From contig JASMFO010000057.1 in NCBI GenBank assembly GCA_030751755.1, positions 1 to 30,003 of the forward strand: a DNA stretch of 30,003 nucleotides, in the 5' to 3' direction. The notes beneath the pieces were generated by a model, which searched no databases, was not told the origin of the DNA, and saw only the letters and a program-made list of their open reading frames with translations. Below, in pieces: positions 22,775 to 30,002 of the stretch (positions are counted from its first letter, which is position 1; every line of letters begins with the position of its first letter). Both the position numbers and the translations under genes were made by a program. Origin of the DNA: Candidatus Woesearchaeota archaeon. GTDB taxonomy: Archaea > Nanobdellota > Nanobdellia > Woesearchaeales > GW2011-AR4.

Positions 22775-25066
22775 ATGGCTTTATTCGACAACAAAAAACC
22801 CTTTTCTTATGATGTAATAAGGGAAGGAGATGATGTAATACTTTCTGTCAATTTAGAAGACTACACCAGAGTTCCTTCTATAGAAGATGATCCTATGGTA
22901 ATGTCAAAGACATGTGACATGCTAATTGAGGTAAGGGATGCAACTAAAATTGTTTTTATTCAAAAAAGGAACTATGAGTATGACTACAGTCAAACGTCTA
23001 TGCTCAGGGAAATAGCAAAATTATACATACAACTAACAAGAAGAAAGGATATTTTCGGCTATGCGGCTTTGCTTTCTGATACAACATGCACGAGATGGGT
23101 CAACAGCTGGTATTCTGCTGTTCAAGATATTATATCTAACCTTCTAAAGTCTGATTCTATTGGAGCATATGTAGAATTAATAAGAATAGCAAGAGATGAA
23201 AGGATAAGAGCAGAGAAATCGTTGGATAATGTGTTCATAAAATGCTCTAACAAATATGTCGAGATCCTTGATTACATAATAAATCTTCTTGAGAAAACAA
23301 GATTGATTTCATTAACAAAGCCTCATCTTGCAGGGCATAAGGTTGGTAACAGAGAAATCTATAGAAGGATTTTTACTGCAATTGTAAGGCCAGATTTCTT
23401 ATTTACAAAATTGATGGCAACTTTTCCACATGATGCTGAGGAGATTGACAGTTACACTGTTGGCAAGGACATAGATGTGACTATATTCAAGCTTCCTGAT
23501 ACAGTCCAATATCTTTACCATGTGATGCCGCCTGAGTTCAAGCTAAGTGAGGAAAAATATGAGATTTTAGATACTGCAAGAAAGATAATGGCAGAGCACA
23601 AACCAAAAAAAACCGAATTTGTAGAGCCAGACAGAATGCGGCAGGTTTTTTTTAATGTAGGCTCAGATCTTATTGATGAACTGGCTGCTCAAAAAGACAT
23701 AAGTCTAACCTCTGCTGAACTTGAACAGTTAACAGGAATTCTTGTAAGATACACAGTAGGCTTTGGCCTAATTGAGATTTTACTGCAAGATGAAAAAATC
23801 CAAGACATAACAATAAATAATCAGATGGGTGACGTCCCTATATTTATTGTACACCAGGATTTTACTGATTGCAAGACAAACATAATTCCTACAACCACAG
23901 AAGCTGAGTCATGGGCTACAAAATTAAGGCTTATGTCTGGAAGACCTTTGGATGAGGCAAATCCCATTCTGGATACAGAGTTAAGGGTTACAGGAGCGAA
24001 TGCAAGAGTAGCTGTTATAGGGCAGCCTTTGAACCCTTATGGCCTTGCCTATGCTTTCAGAAGACACAGGGACAAGCCATGGACTCTGCCATTGTTTATT
24101 GCCAATAAGATGATAAGCCCACTCTCAGCAGGCTTGCTGAGTTTCTTGGTTGATGGCAACAGAACCTTGCTTGTAGCAGGCACAAGATCGGCTGGAAAAA
24201 CAGCATTATTAGGTTCCTTGCTTGTAGAATTAATGAGGAAGTATAGAATAATCACAATAGAAGATACTCTAGAGCTCCCAACTGGTTCATTAAGAAAACT
24301 AGGTTATAATATACAGCCTATGAAGGTTGCTGCTGCTTTAACAAAAGGTTCTGCAGAAGTGCCTGCTGATGAGGGCATAAGGACAACATTAAGAATGGGT
24401 GACTCGGCTTTGATTATTGGAGAGATAAGAAGCAAAGAAGCGTTAGCCTTGTATGAGGCAATGCGCATAGGTGCGTTAGCAAATGTCGTTGCCGGAACAA
24501 TACATGGAGACAGCCCTTATGGGGTTTTTGACAGGGTTGTTAATGATCTCCATGTTCCAAAGACGAGCTTCAAGGCAACAGATATTGTTATTGTTGCTAA
24601 TCCTATAAGAAGCCCTGATGGGCTGCATAGGTGGCGCAGGGCTACGCAAATAACCGAGGTAAGGAAACACTGGGAAAATGACCCCTTGTTGGAAAATGGG
24701 TTTACTGATTTGATGAAATATGACACTAGGACAGATCAGCTTGAGCCAACAGACAGCTTAATAAACGGAGAAAGTGAGATTTTAAAAAATATAGCTGGAA
24801 ATGTCAAGGAATGGGCAGGAAGCTGGGATGCAGTCTGGGATAATATTTTATTGAGAACAAAAATAAAGGAAACGTTGATAGAAGCTGCTAAAAAAGCTAA
24901 TATGTTAGATTTGCTTGAGGCTGACTTTGTTGTGCTGGCAAATGATGAGTTTCATAAAATATCAGACAAGATTATGGAAGAAGTGGGTAGTTTGGACAGC
25001 AAAAGGATTTTTTTTGACTGGAATGAATGGTTAAAGACGACAATAAAGAAAATGAATATGAAATAA
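22775..25066 (+). CDS. Type II/IV secretion system (type IV filament) ATPase, GspE/VirB11-like
   Basis: A 763-residue archaeal secretion ATPase. A long N-terminal region of about 300 residues, specific to archaeal members, precedes the catalytic core. In the core are DDRIQDITIN-like EKIQDITINNQMG, the Walker A loop GTRSAGKTALL (about residue 470), the Asp box TIEDTLELPTG, Walker B LIIGEIRSKEA (about residue 547) and the His box AGTIHGDSPYG. It forms a cytoplasmic hexamer that powers assembly of a type IV pilus-like or archaellum-like filament. The start is ATG 22775, with GGAG 7 nt upstream; a TTG two codons earlier is rejected. It is followed 38 nt later by its platform protein. No pilin or prepilin peptidase lies in the window. 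Confidence 0.93.
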   Translation: MALFDNKKPFSYDVIREGDDVILSVNLEDYTRVPSIEDDPMVMSKTCDMLIEVRDATKIVFIQKRNYEYDYSQTSMLREIAKLYIQLTRRKDIFGYAALLSDTTCTRWVNSWYSAVQDIISNLLKSDSIGAYVELIRIARDERIRAEKSLDNVFIKCSNKYVEILDYIINLLEKTRLISLTKPHLAGHKVGNREIYRRIFTAIVRPDFLFTKLMATFPHDAEEIDSYTVGKDIDVTIFKLPDTVQYLYHVMPPEFKLSEEKYEILDTARKIMAEHKPKKTEFVEPDRMRQVFFNVGSDLIDELAAQKDISLTSAELEQLTGILVRYTVGFGLIEILLQDEKIQDITINNQMGDVPIFIVHQDFTDCKTNIIPTTTEAESWATKLRLMSGRPLDEANPILDTELRVTGANARVAVIGQPLNPYGLAYAFRRHRDKPWTLPLFIANKMISPLSAGLLSFLVDGNRTLLVAGTRSAGKTALLGSLLVELMRKYRIITIEDTLELPTGSLRKLGYNIQPMKVAAALTKGSAEVPADEGIRTTLRMGDSALIIGEIRSKEALALYEAMRIGALANVVAGTIHGDSPYGVFDRVVNDLHVPKTSFKATDIVIVANPIRSPDGLHRWRRATQITEVRKHWENDPLLENGFTDLMKYDTRTDQLEPTDSLINGESEILKNIAGNVKEWAGSWDAVWDNILLRTKIKETLIEAAKKANMLDLLEADFVVLANDEFHKISDKIMEEVGSLDSKRIFFDWNEWLKTTIKKMNMK

Positions 25067-25104
25067 AAAAATAAATCAAAAAAGAGGTGAAATTAGTTCT
25101 TCAA

Positions 25105-27270
25105 ATGCCAAGCAAAAGTCAAAAGCAAAAAATGCAGGACTTAATAGAGTCTTATAAAAGAGGGATAGAGAAAGAGCTGGGTGCAAGAACTTACCAGCCT
25201 AATGCAGTATCCAGGGAGTATATGCAATTCAAGAAAGAAGCTATGCCCCGGCATTTGACTCTATATGAGAAATTATGTAACTTAAGCGAAAAAATACTTA
25301 AAATAAAGCCGAATAAAAAGAAGGAGGAAGCTATTAAGGGGGATATAAGTATAGCACACTTAAATATTACTCCTTCAGGAGTTGTTTCTCTTTCACTTTT
25401 AGCCCCAATTCTTATAATGTTGTTTGGGTCTTTATTTTCTTATTTTATTTTCCAATCACTATTCTTTGTTTTTTTCTTTGTAATAATAGGACTATCTTTG
25501 ATGGCAGCCTTAAGAAATTTGCCAAGCTATATAGCAAACAACTGGCGCTTAAAAGCAAGCAACCAGATGGTTTTGTGTGTATTCTATATTGTAACCTACA
25601 TGAGGCATACAAGCAATTTAGAAAACGCAATAGAGTTTGCTGCTGACCACTTAGCAGCACCCTTAAGTCTTGATTTAAAAAAGATTCTCTGGGATGTTGA
25701 GACAGAAAAATATGAAAGTGTCAGGGAGAGCCTTGATGTATACCTAGAGACATGGAAGAAATGGAATTTTGAGTTCATTGAATCATTCCACTTAATCGAA
25801 GGTTCTCTTTATGAAGCAAGCGAAGAGCGCAGATTAAGTTCCTTAGATAAATCCTTAGATGTTATTTTAAGTGAGACTTACGAGAAGATGCTTCATTATG
25901 CCCACAATCTGCAAAGCCCAATAACAATGCTACATATGCTAGGAGTAATTCTGCCTATTTTGGGCCTTGTCATATTGCCTCTTGCCGCAAGTTTTATAGA
26001 AGGCTTTAAATGGTACTATATAGCTACTTTATACAATATAATATTGCCTATAGGAGTTTATTATATGGGCAAGAGCATTCTCTCAAGAAGGCCAACAGGG
26101 TATGGACAGACAGACATATCAGAAGAAAATCCAGAGCTTAAAAAATATAAGAATGTGGTAATTGGGCTTGGAGAATTTAAATTTTCAATAAACCCAATTT
26201 TCTTTAGCATAGTTATAGGGGTAATTTTATTTATTTTTGGTCTTAGCCCCATCATACTCCATGCTATTGATTTTTCTGATATAGGTTTTGGCGGGGAAGA
26301 TTTGTTAAGTATATGCGGCAGAAAGTTTTGCCTGCTGGGCTACAGGGAAAGTGTCACAACTGGAGAACTAATAGGGCCATATGGACTTGGTGCATCCATT
26401 CTAAGCCTATCAATAATATTAGCTTTAGGCTTAGGTATTGGCATTTTCTATATGCTAAGGTCGAAGAATTTGGTAAAGATAAGGATGCGGGCCAAAAAAC
26501 TTGAGCTGGAATTTGCATCTGCATTATTTCAATTAGGGAACAGGTTAGGAGATGGCTTGCCTGCAGAGATAGCTTTTGGTAAGGTAGCAAATGTAATGGA
26601 AGGAACAGTATCTGGCTCTTTTTTTAAGCTTGTAAGCACAAACATAAGGAGGTTAGGAATGGGAATCAAACAGGCAATATTTGATCCCAAGCATGGCGCC
26701 TTACTAAGTTTCCCGTCAAATTTAATTGAAAGTTCAATGAAAGTCCTGATACAATCGGTCAAAAAAGGCCCAATTGTAGCAGCACAGGCTCTAATGAATG
26801 TTTCCAGGTACATAAAAGAGATCCATAGTGTTAATGAAAGACTGAAAGATTTGATGTCTGAGATAATATCCTCAATGAATTCTCAGATTAAGTTCTTGAC
26901 GCCAGCAATAGCAGGGATTGTCACTGGACTTACATCGATGGTGAGTGGGATTCTTGGCAAATTAGGAGTGCAGTTAAAAGCTATTACAGCAGAAGGTGTT
27001 GGACAGCAAGCAGGTTTGACCGGACTATTTGGAGATGGAATTCCAACATATTATTTTCAAATTGTAATTGGGATTTATGTTGTTCAAATAGTTTACATAT
27101 TAACAATTTTTGTAAATGGAATAGAAAACGGCTCTGATAAACTAAATGAAAGATATGAGTTAGGTAAAAATTTAATAAATGGCACGTTACTATACTGTTT
27201 CATATCCCTTGCTGTTATGTTAATATTCAATATGGTTGCTTCTCAGATATTAACAAGTTCTTTTAGTTAA
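25105..27270 (+). CDS. tadC: Type IV filament platform protein TadC/ArlJ-like (two T2SSF domains)
   Basis: A 721-residue polytopic membrane protein, the usual partner of the ATPase upstream. After about 85 basic, polar residues come two repeats of the T2SSF domain. The first has membrane helices around residues 90-140 and 270-330; the second begins near residue 360, with the cytoplasmic helical bundle FASALFQLGNRLGDGLPAEI and final helices near residues 590-720. An outside loop between the repeats holds Cys-Gly-Arg-Lys-Phe-Cys, which could form a disulfide. GAGGTGA at 25084-25090 is a strong ribosome-binding site but lies 14 nt from ATG 25105. A GTG inside that site (25087) would be the alternative start, adding six residues. 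Confidence 0.92.
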   Translation: MPSKSQKQKMQDLIESYKRGIEKELGARTYQPNAVSREYMQFKKEAMPRHLTLYEKLCNLSEKILKIKPNKKKEEAIKGDISIAHLNITPSGVVSLSLLAPILIMLFGSLFSYFIFQSLFFVFFFVIIGLSLMAALRNLPSYIANNWRLKASNQMVLCVFYIVTYMRHTSNLENAIEFAADHLAAPLSLDLKKILWDVETEKYESVRESLDVYLETWKKWNFEFIESFHLIEGSLYEASEERRLSSLDKSLDVILSETYEKMLHYAHNLQSPITMLHMLGVILPILGLVILPLAASFIEGFKWYYIATLYNIILPIGVYYMGKSILSRRPTGYGQTDISEENPELKKYKNVVIGLGEFKFSINPIFFSIVIGVILFIFGLSPIILHAIDFSDIGFGGEDLLSICGRKFCLLGYRESVTTGELIGPYGLGASILSLSIILALGLGIGIFYMLRSKNLVKIRMRAKKLELEFASALFQLGNRLGDGLPAEIAFGKVANVMEGTVSGSFFKLVSTNIRRLGMGIKQAIFDPKHGALLSFPSNLIESSMKVLIQSVKKGPIVAAQALMNVSRYIKEIHSVNERLKDLMSEIISSMNSQIKFLTPAIAGIVTGLTSMVSGILGKLGVQLKAITAEGVGQQAGLTGLFGDGIPTYYFQIVIGIYVVQIVYILTIFVNGIENGSDKLNERYELGKNLINGTLLYCFISLAVMLIFNMVASQILTSSFS

Positions 27271-27284
27271 GAAGATAAAATAAA

Positions 27285-27398
27285 TGGGACTGCTGGGACT
27301 CTCAAATCCTGAGGGATTTGTAGTCTCCCTCCGGGATATTTGAACCCAGGACACCTACGTCTTCAGCGTAGTGCTCTCCCAGTCTGAGCTACAGTCCC
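27285..27398 (-). tRNA. tRNA-Phe (anticodon GAA) with a T-loop intron
   Basis: On the minus strand the gene folds into a complete tRNA once 40 nt are removed. The 7-bp acceptor stem pairs GGGACTG with CAGTCCC, discriminator A at 27285. The D arm is GCTC/GAGC, the anticodon stem CTACG/CGTAG with loop CTGAAGA (anticodon GAA, Phe), the variable loop GTGTC and the T stem CTGGG/CCCAG. The mature molecule is 74 nt with a canonical 7-nt T loop TTCAAAT only if the insert at 27299-27338 is spliced out. CCA is not encoded. A TATA-like AATTTAAATTAAA at 27421-27433 is about 29 nt upstream. Confidence 0.92.
27299..27338 (-). other. tRNA intron, 40 nt, between tRNA positions 59 and 60
   Basis: In the precursor the T stem CTGGG/CCCAG is continued by a 4-bp helix, TTCA paired with TGAG. 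A 3-nt bulge AGT lies on the 3' strand and AAT on the 5' strand, then ATCC pairs with GGAT (one extra T). This is a bulge-helix-bulge motif of slightly relaxed form. Cutting between the second and third bulge nucleotides (AA|T and AG|T) removes exactly this 40-nt segment and restores the T loop. The intron also contains a 7-bp hairpin CAAATCC/GGATTTG with a 4-nt loop, competing with the outer pairing. Confidence 0.8.
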
Positions 27399-27420
27399 CT
27401 TTAAGGTTTTTAGAATAAGA

Positions 27421-27433
27421 TTTAATTTAAATT
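27421..27433 (-). promoter_or_regulatory. Putative TATA box of tRNA-Phe
   Basis: AATTTAAATTAAA on the minus strand, centred about 29 nt before the tRNA 5' end. It overlaps the last codons of the interrupted ORF upstream. Confidence 0.35.
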
Positions 27434-27736
27434 ACTTTCGCTTAATGACATTCTATGTGTGGGTTGTGAATCATCTAAACCTGGTCTTATCATAGATTCT
27501 ATATCTCCCCTAGAATGTCCAGGCATAAATTCAGATATAACTTTGACTAATCCTTGAAAACTTGAATTATGATAAACAATTTTCAGACCGTCTTTTTCAA
27601 AACTGGATATAACTTCTTGACTATTTTCTGTTTTAGGATCGTATTGTACGACAGTTGGAAGGGCTGGTTAACCTTGTCCAACAGGTTTTTCAAGAATTAC
27701 CCAATATACATTCCCGACATATTACAAATCACTCAT
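27422..27736 (-). pseudogene. Interrupted ORF with two in-frame TAA codons downstream of SSB
   Basis: On the minus strand an ATG at 27734-27736 overlaps the stop of the SSB gene by 8 nt (ATGAGTGA), as in translationally coupled genes. Its frame reads MSDL, a TAA (27722-27724), then YVGNVYWVILEKPVGQG, a second TAA (27668-27670). It then runs 81 codons without a stop (PALPTVVQYDPKTE, EVISSFEKDGLKIVYHN, ISEFMPGHSRGDIES, ending SLSESNLN) to TAA at 27422. The last segment has protein-like composition and no usable start codon of its own, apart from late ATGs. The simplest reading is a decayed gene of about 105 codons. I recognise no family. This accounts for the stretch between tRNA-Phe and SSB. 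Confidence 0.5.
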
Positions 27737-28166
27737 CTTTAATATCTTCCACATCAGAAACTGGCTCATTTTCAAGTTTTTCCTCAACATCCTCCAATCT
27801 TTTTTTGGATTCTTCATATATTTTCTTATCCTTTTCTTCATCAGGTGGGCTTGTCATTTCCTCCTTAACTTCTTTACTTTCTCCAACAATTTCCAGTTTA
27901 CCCATCTTTCCTGTTGTTAGTTGAGGCTCTCCCTGCCATTCAGAAACATAGCCATTAGTTATATGAACTTTATCACCGGATTTTACCTGATCAATCTGCT
28001 CATTCCATAAAGTAAGCTTGATATCTCCGCTTTCATCTTTAGCGACAGCAGTTGCAACTCTTCCTTGTCTTCCGAACTTCTCAAATTCCCTAACATCTCC
28101 AACATCAACAATATCAACTACAACATCTACATTACCCTGCCTTATTTTTAAGTCTTTAATTGCCAT
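27729..28166 (-). CDS. Single-stranded DNA-binding protein, single OB fold with acidic tail
   Basis: A 145-residue protein. Residues 1-95 form an OB fold of the RPA/crenarchaeal SSB type: VDVVVDIVDVGDVREF, the strand AVAKDESGDIKLTLWNEQID, then VKSGDKVHITNGYVSEWQGE and LTTGKMGKLEIV. The aromatic residues Trp and Tyr in those strands are the usual base-stacking positions. Residues 96-145 are a disordered acidic tail (EEKDKKIYEES, EDVEEKLENEP), comparable to the protein-interaction tails of SSBs. It should coat ssDNA at forks and during repair, probably with the polymerase and RecJ-like nuclease in this window. A TATA box lies 27 nt upstream. The stop overlaps the start of the interrupted downstream ORF. 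Confidence 0.85.
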   Translation of the reverse strand: MAIKDLKIRQGNVDVVVDIVDVGDVREFEKFGRQGRVATAVAKDESGDIKLTLWNEQIDQVKSGDKVHITNGYVSEWQGEPQLTTGKMGKLEIVGESKEVKEEMTSPPDEEKDKKIYEESKKRLEDVEEKLENEPVSDVEDIKDE

Positions 28167-28186
28167 ATTAAATAGAGAAGAAGCAG

Positions 28187-28198
28187 CATATATAAAAT
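28187..28198 (-). promoter_or_regulatory. TATA box of the SSB gene
   Basis: TTTTATATATGC on the minus strand is centred 27 nt before ATG 28166, consistent with a leaderless transcript separate from GlyRS. Confidence 0.55.
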
Positions 28199-28205
28199 TT
28201 ATGGA

Positions 28206-29705
28206 TTATTTGCTATTGAGTAATTTTGTTACTACATCTTTCAAATCTTTGATTTTAACCCTTACCTGCTTTGTAGTGTTACGGTTTCTTAGAGTGCAGT
28301 CATTCTTTTTCAAGCTGTCAAAATCAATAGTTATGCAATAAGGCGTTCCAATTTCATCATTTCTTGCATATCTTCTTCCAATTGAACCACCCGAGTCATA
28401 TAAACAATTAAACTCTCCTTTCAGCCCATCATAAACTTCCCTTGCTTTTTTGACAATTTTAGGCTTGTTAGAAACCAATGGGAAAACAGCAACTTTAACC
28501 GGAGCTAATTTTGGATGAAGATTTAAGACAACATTGCCTCTTTTTTTGTTATAATTGTAAGCATCAAACATAAAAACTAGGAAAGCACGCTCAACGCCTA
28601 AAGAAGGCTCTGCAACAACATACGGTACAATTTTTTCCTTTGTTTCCTCATCAAAAATGCTTAAGTCTTTTCCAGAAAATTTTATATGCTGCTTTAAGTC
28701 AAAATCAGTTCTGTTAGCTATGCCTTGTAGTTCTTTCCATCCAAAAGGAAAATTATATTCCAGATCCCATGTATCCAAAGCATAATGGCTCTTTTCTTCT
28801 TTCAAATGTTGTCTGACATGGAAATTATCAGCATTAGCTCCTAAACTTGTAAACCATTTTTGCTCTGTAGCCAGCCAGTAAGCATGCCATTCTGAAATTA
28901 ATTTTTTCTTTAAAGCATCCTTAACCTTCATTTTTTGAGGTTTTTTATTTTTCTGCTGCATTTCTGCACTATAGAAATTAAGTTCAGAATTCATAACATC
29001 ATTGATGTAAGGACATTCTTCTGATTTATCAGGATGCACAAAATATTCAATCTCCATCATATCAAACTCGCGGCATCTAAATAAAAAATCCCTTGGGCTT
29101 ATCTCATTCCTAAAACCTTTGCCTATTTGCGCAATCCCAAACGGTACTTTAAGCCTGGCATTATCTACAACTAGTTTAAAATCAGCAAATATTACTTGGG
29201 CAGTTTCTGGCCTCAAGTAAGAGACAGATGTCTTATCCTCTTTTGGCCCTACATTCGTCTTGAACATCAAATTAAAATCTTTTATATCCTCAAAACCAGA
29301 GCCGCATTTAGGGCATTTCAGCTTATTCTTATTGACCAATTTATTGATTTCTTTGGAATCCAGGCCTTCAACATTAATCTTCAGTTTCTCCTGGACAAAA
29401 TGGTCTGCCCTGATTCTTTCCTTGCATTTGGAGCAAGTAAGCATAACATCCTCAAAGTTCTCAACATGACCAGAGGCCACCCAGACTCTTGGATGGGTTA
29501 TTATGCTTCCCTCCATGCCAACAATATCTTCCCTGCCATTAACATGAAACTTCCACCATTCGCGCTTTATATTGTTTTTCAGCTCCACTCCCAGGTGCCC
29601 AAAATCCCAGAACCCCGCAATTCCCCCATATATCTCGCTATTCGGATAGGCAAAACCCTTCCTCTTGCAAAAAACAGCCATATCCTCTATTGATAGTTTT
29701 TCCAT
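28206..29705 (-). CDS. glyS: Glycyl-tRNA synthetase, dimeric class II type
   Basis: A 499-residue class II synthetase of the alpha2 archaeal/eukaryal type. Near the N-terminus are FWDFGHLGVELKNNIKREWW and the Gly-specific block VGMEGSIITHPRVW with SGHVENFED. CSKC and CPKC pairs in the insertion likely bind zinc. Motif 2 is FRNEISPRDFLFRCREFDM after RPETAQVIF. Motif 3 is the EPSLGVERAFLVFMFDAY block with the active-site Arg. The C-terminal anticodon-binding domain contains VAVFPLV, GGSIGRRYARNDEIGTPYC and the final VRVKIKDL. It charges tRNA(Gly). The first ATG is used; a TATA box is at a leaderless distance. Confidence 0.97.
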   Translation of the reverse strand: MEKLSIEDMAVFCKRKGFAYPNSEIYGGIAGFWDFGHLGVELKNNIKREWWKFHVNGREDIVGMEGSIITHPRVWVASGHVENFEDVMLTCSKCKERIRADHFVQEKLKINVEGLDSKEINKLVNKNKLKCPKCGSGFEDIKDFNLMFKTNVGPKEDKTSVSYLRPETAQVIFADFKLVVDNARLKVPFGIAQIGKGFRNEISPRDFLFRCREFDMMEIEYFVHPDKSEECPYINDVMNSELNFYSAEMQQKNKKPQKMKVKDALKKKLISEWHAYWLATEQKWFTSLGANADNFHVRQHLKEEKSHYALDTWDLEYNFPFGWKELQGIANRTDFDLKQHIKFSGKDLSIFDEETKEKIVPYVVAEPSLGVERAFLVFMFDAYNYNKKRGNVVLNLHPKLAPVKVAVFPLVSNKPKIVKKAREVYDGLKGEFNCLYDSGGSIGRRYARNDEIGTPYCITIDFDSLKKNDCTLRNRNTTKQVRVKIKDLKDVVTKLLNSK

Positions 29706-29729
29706 AAAGTAGAAGTTTAATTATCTATT

Positions 29730-29740
29730 TTTATAAATTT
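29730..29740 (-). promoter_or_regulatory. TATA box of glycyl-tRNA synthetase
   Basis: AAATTTATAAA on the minus strand, about 29 nt before ATG 29705. Confidence 0.5.
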
Positions 29741-29762
29741 TGTTGTTTTTATTGAGAAAAAA

Positions 29763-30002
29763 CTATTCACTTGCCTTAACCCCTTTCTGAGGTATCAAGA
29801 AAGCTATAACCAGGGGTATTAAAACAGCTCCCCACCCAATTAAAATTGCCCAGTCAGGATAACCGCCATAGTTTGCTGCAAACTCTGTTTTTAATTGCAA
29901 GGCAAGTATTATTGCCAATGAAAGGGGAATAATATATTTAATAGTTGTACTCCACCATTCTCCAATCTTGAAATCAGAAACCTTGTTGATATATTTCCTC
30001 AT
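29763..30002 (-). CDS. C-terminal part of a probable sodium-dependent (NSS family) transporter, partial at the window edge
   Basis: The frame is open to the right edge, so the real start is probably outside; the ATG at 30000-30002 is likely internal. The 79 visible residues begin with NKVSDFKIGEWWSTTIKYII, then a membrane helix (PLSLAIILALQLKT), an outside loop with YGGYP, and a final helix (WAILIGWGAVLIPLVIAFLI) ending in a short polar tail. The pattern Ile-Gly-x-Trp-Trp followed by Lys-Tyr-Ile-x-Pro is how the last two membrane helices of neurotransmitter:sodium symporter-family proteins commonly begin. Such transporters import amino acids with Na+. The call rests on a fragment. Confidence 0.55.
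   Translation of the reverse strand: MRKYINKVSDFKIGEWWSTTIKYIIPLSLAIILALQLKTEFAANYGGYPDWAILIGWGAVLIPLVIAFLIPQKGVKASE

Noticed and set aside
27285..27398. T arm formed by CTGGG and the intron CCCGG with no splicing
   Set aside because: It needs a 9-nt T loop and leaves the acceptor 3' strand 40 nt away; the spliced form is canonical at every position.
27422..27736. Reassignment of TAA as a sense codon
   Set aside because: TAA ends many intact genes here (for example gatC, uppS neighbours, polB, SpeD) with no conserved extension after it, so recoding is not credible; gene decay explains the two internal stops better.
27655..27924. Plus-strand ORF opposite SSB, Ser/Phe-rich
   Set aside because: The Ser-rich product is the antisense of the acidic SSB tail; the minus frame has an OB fold and a promoter.
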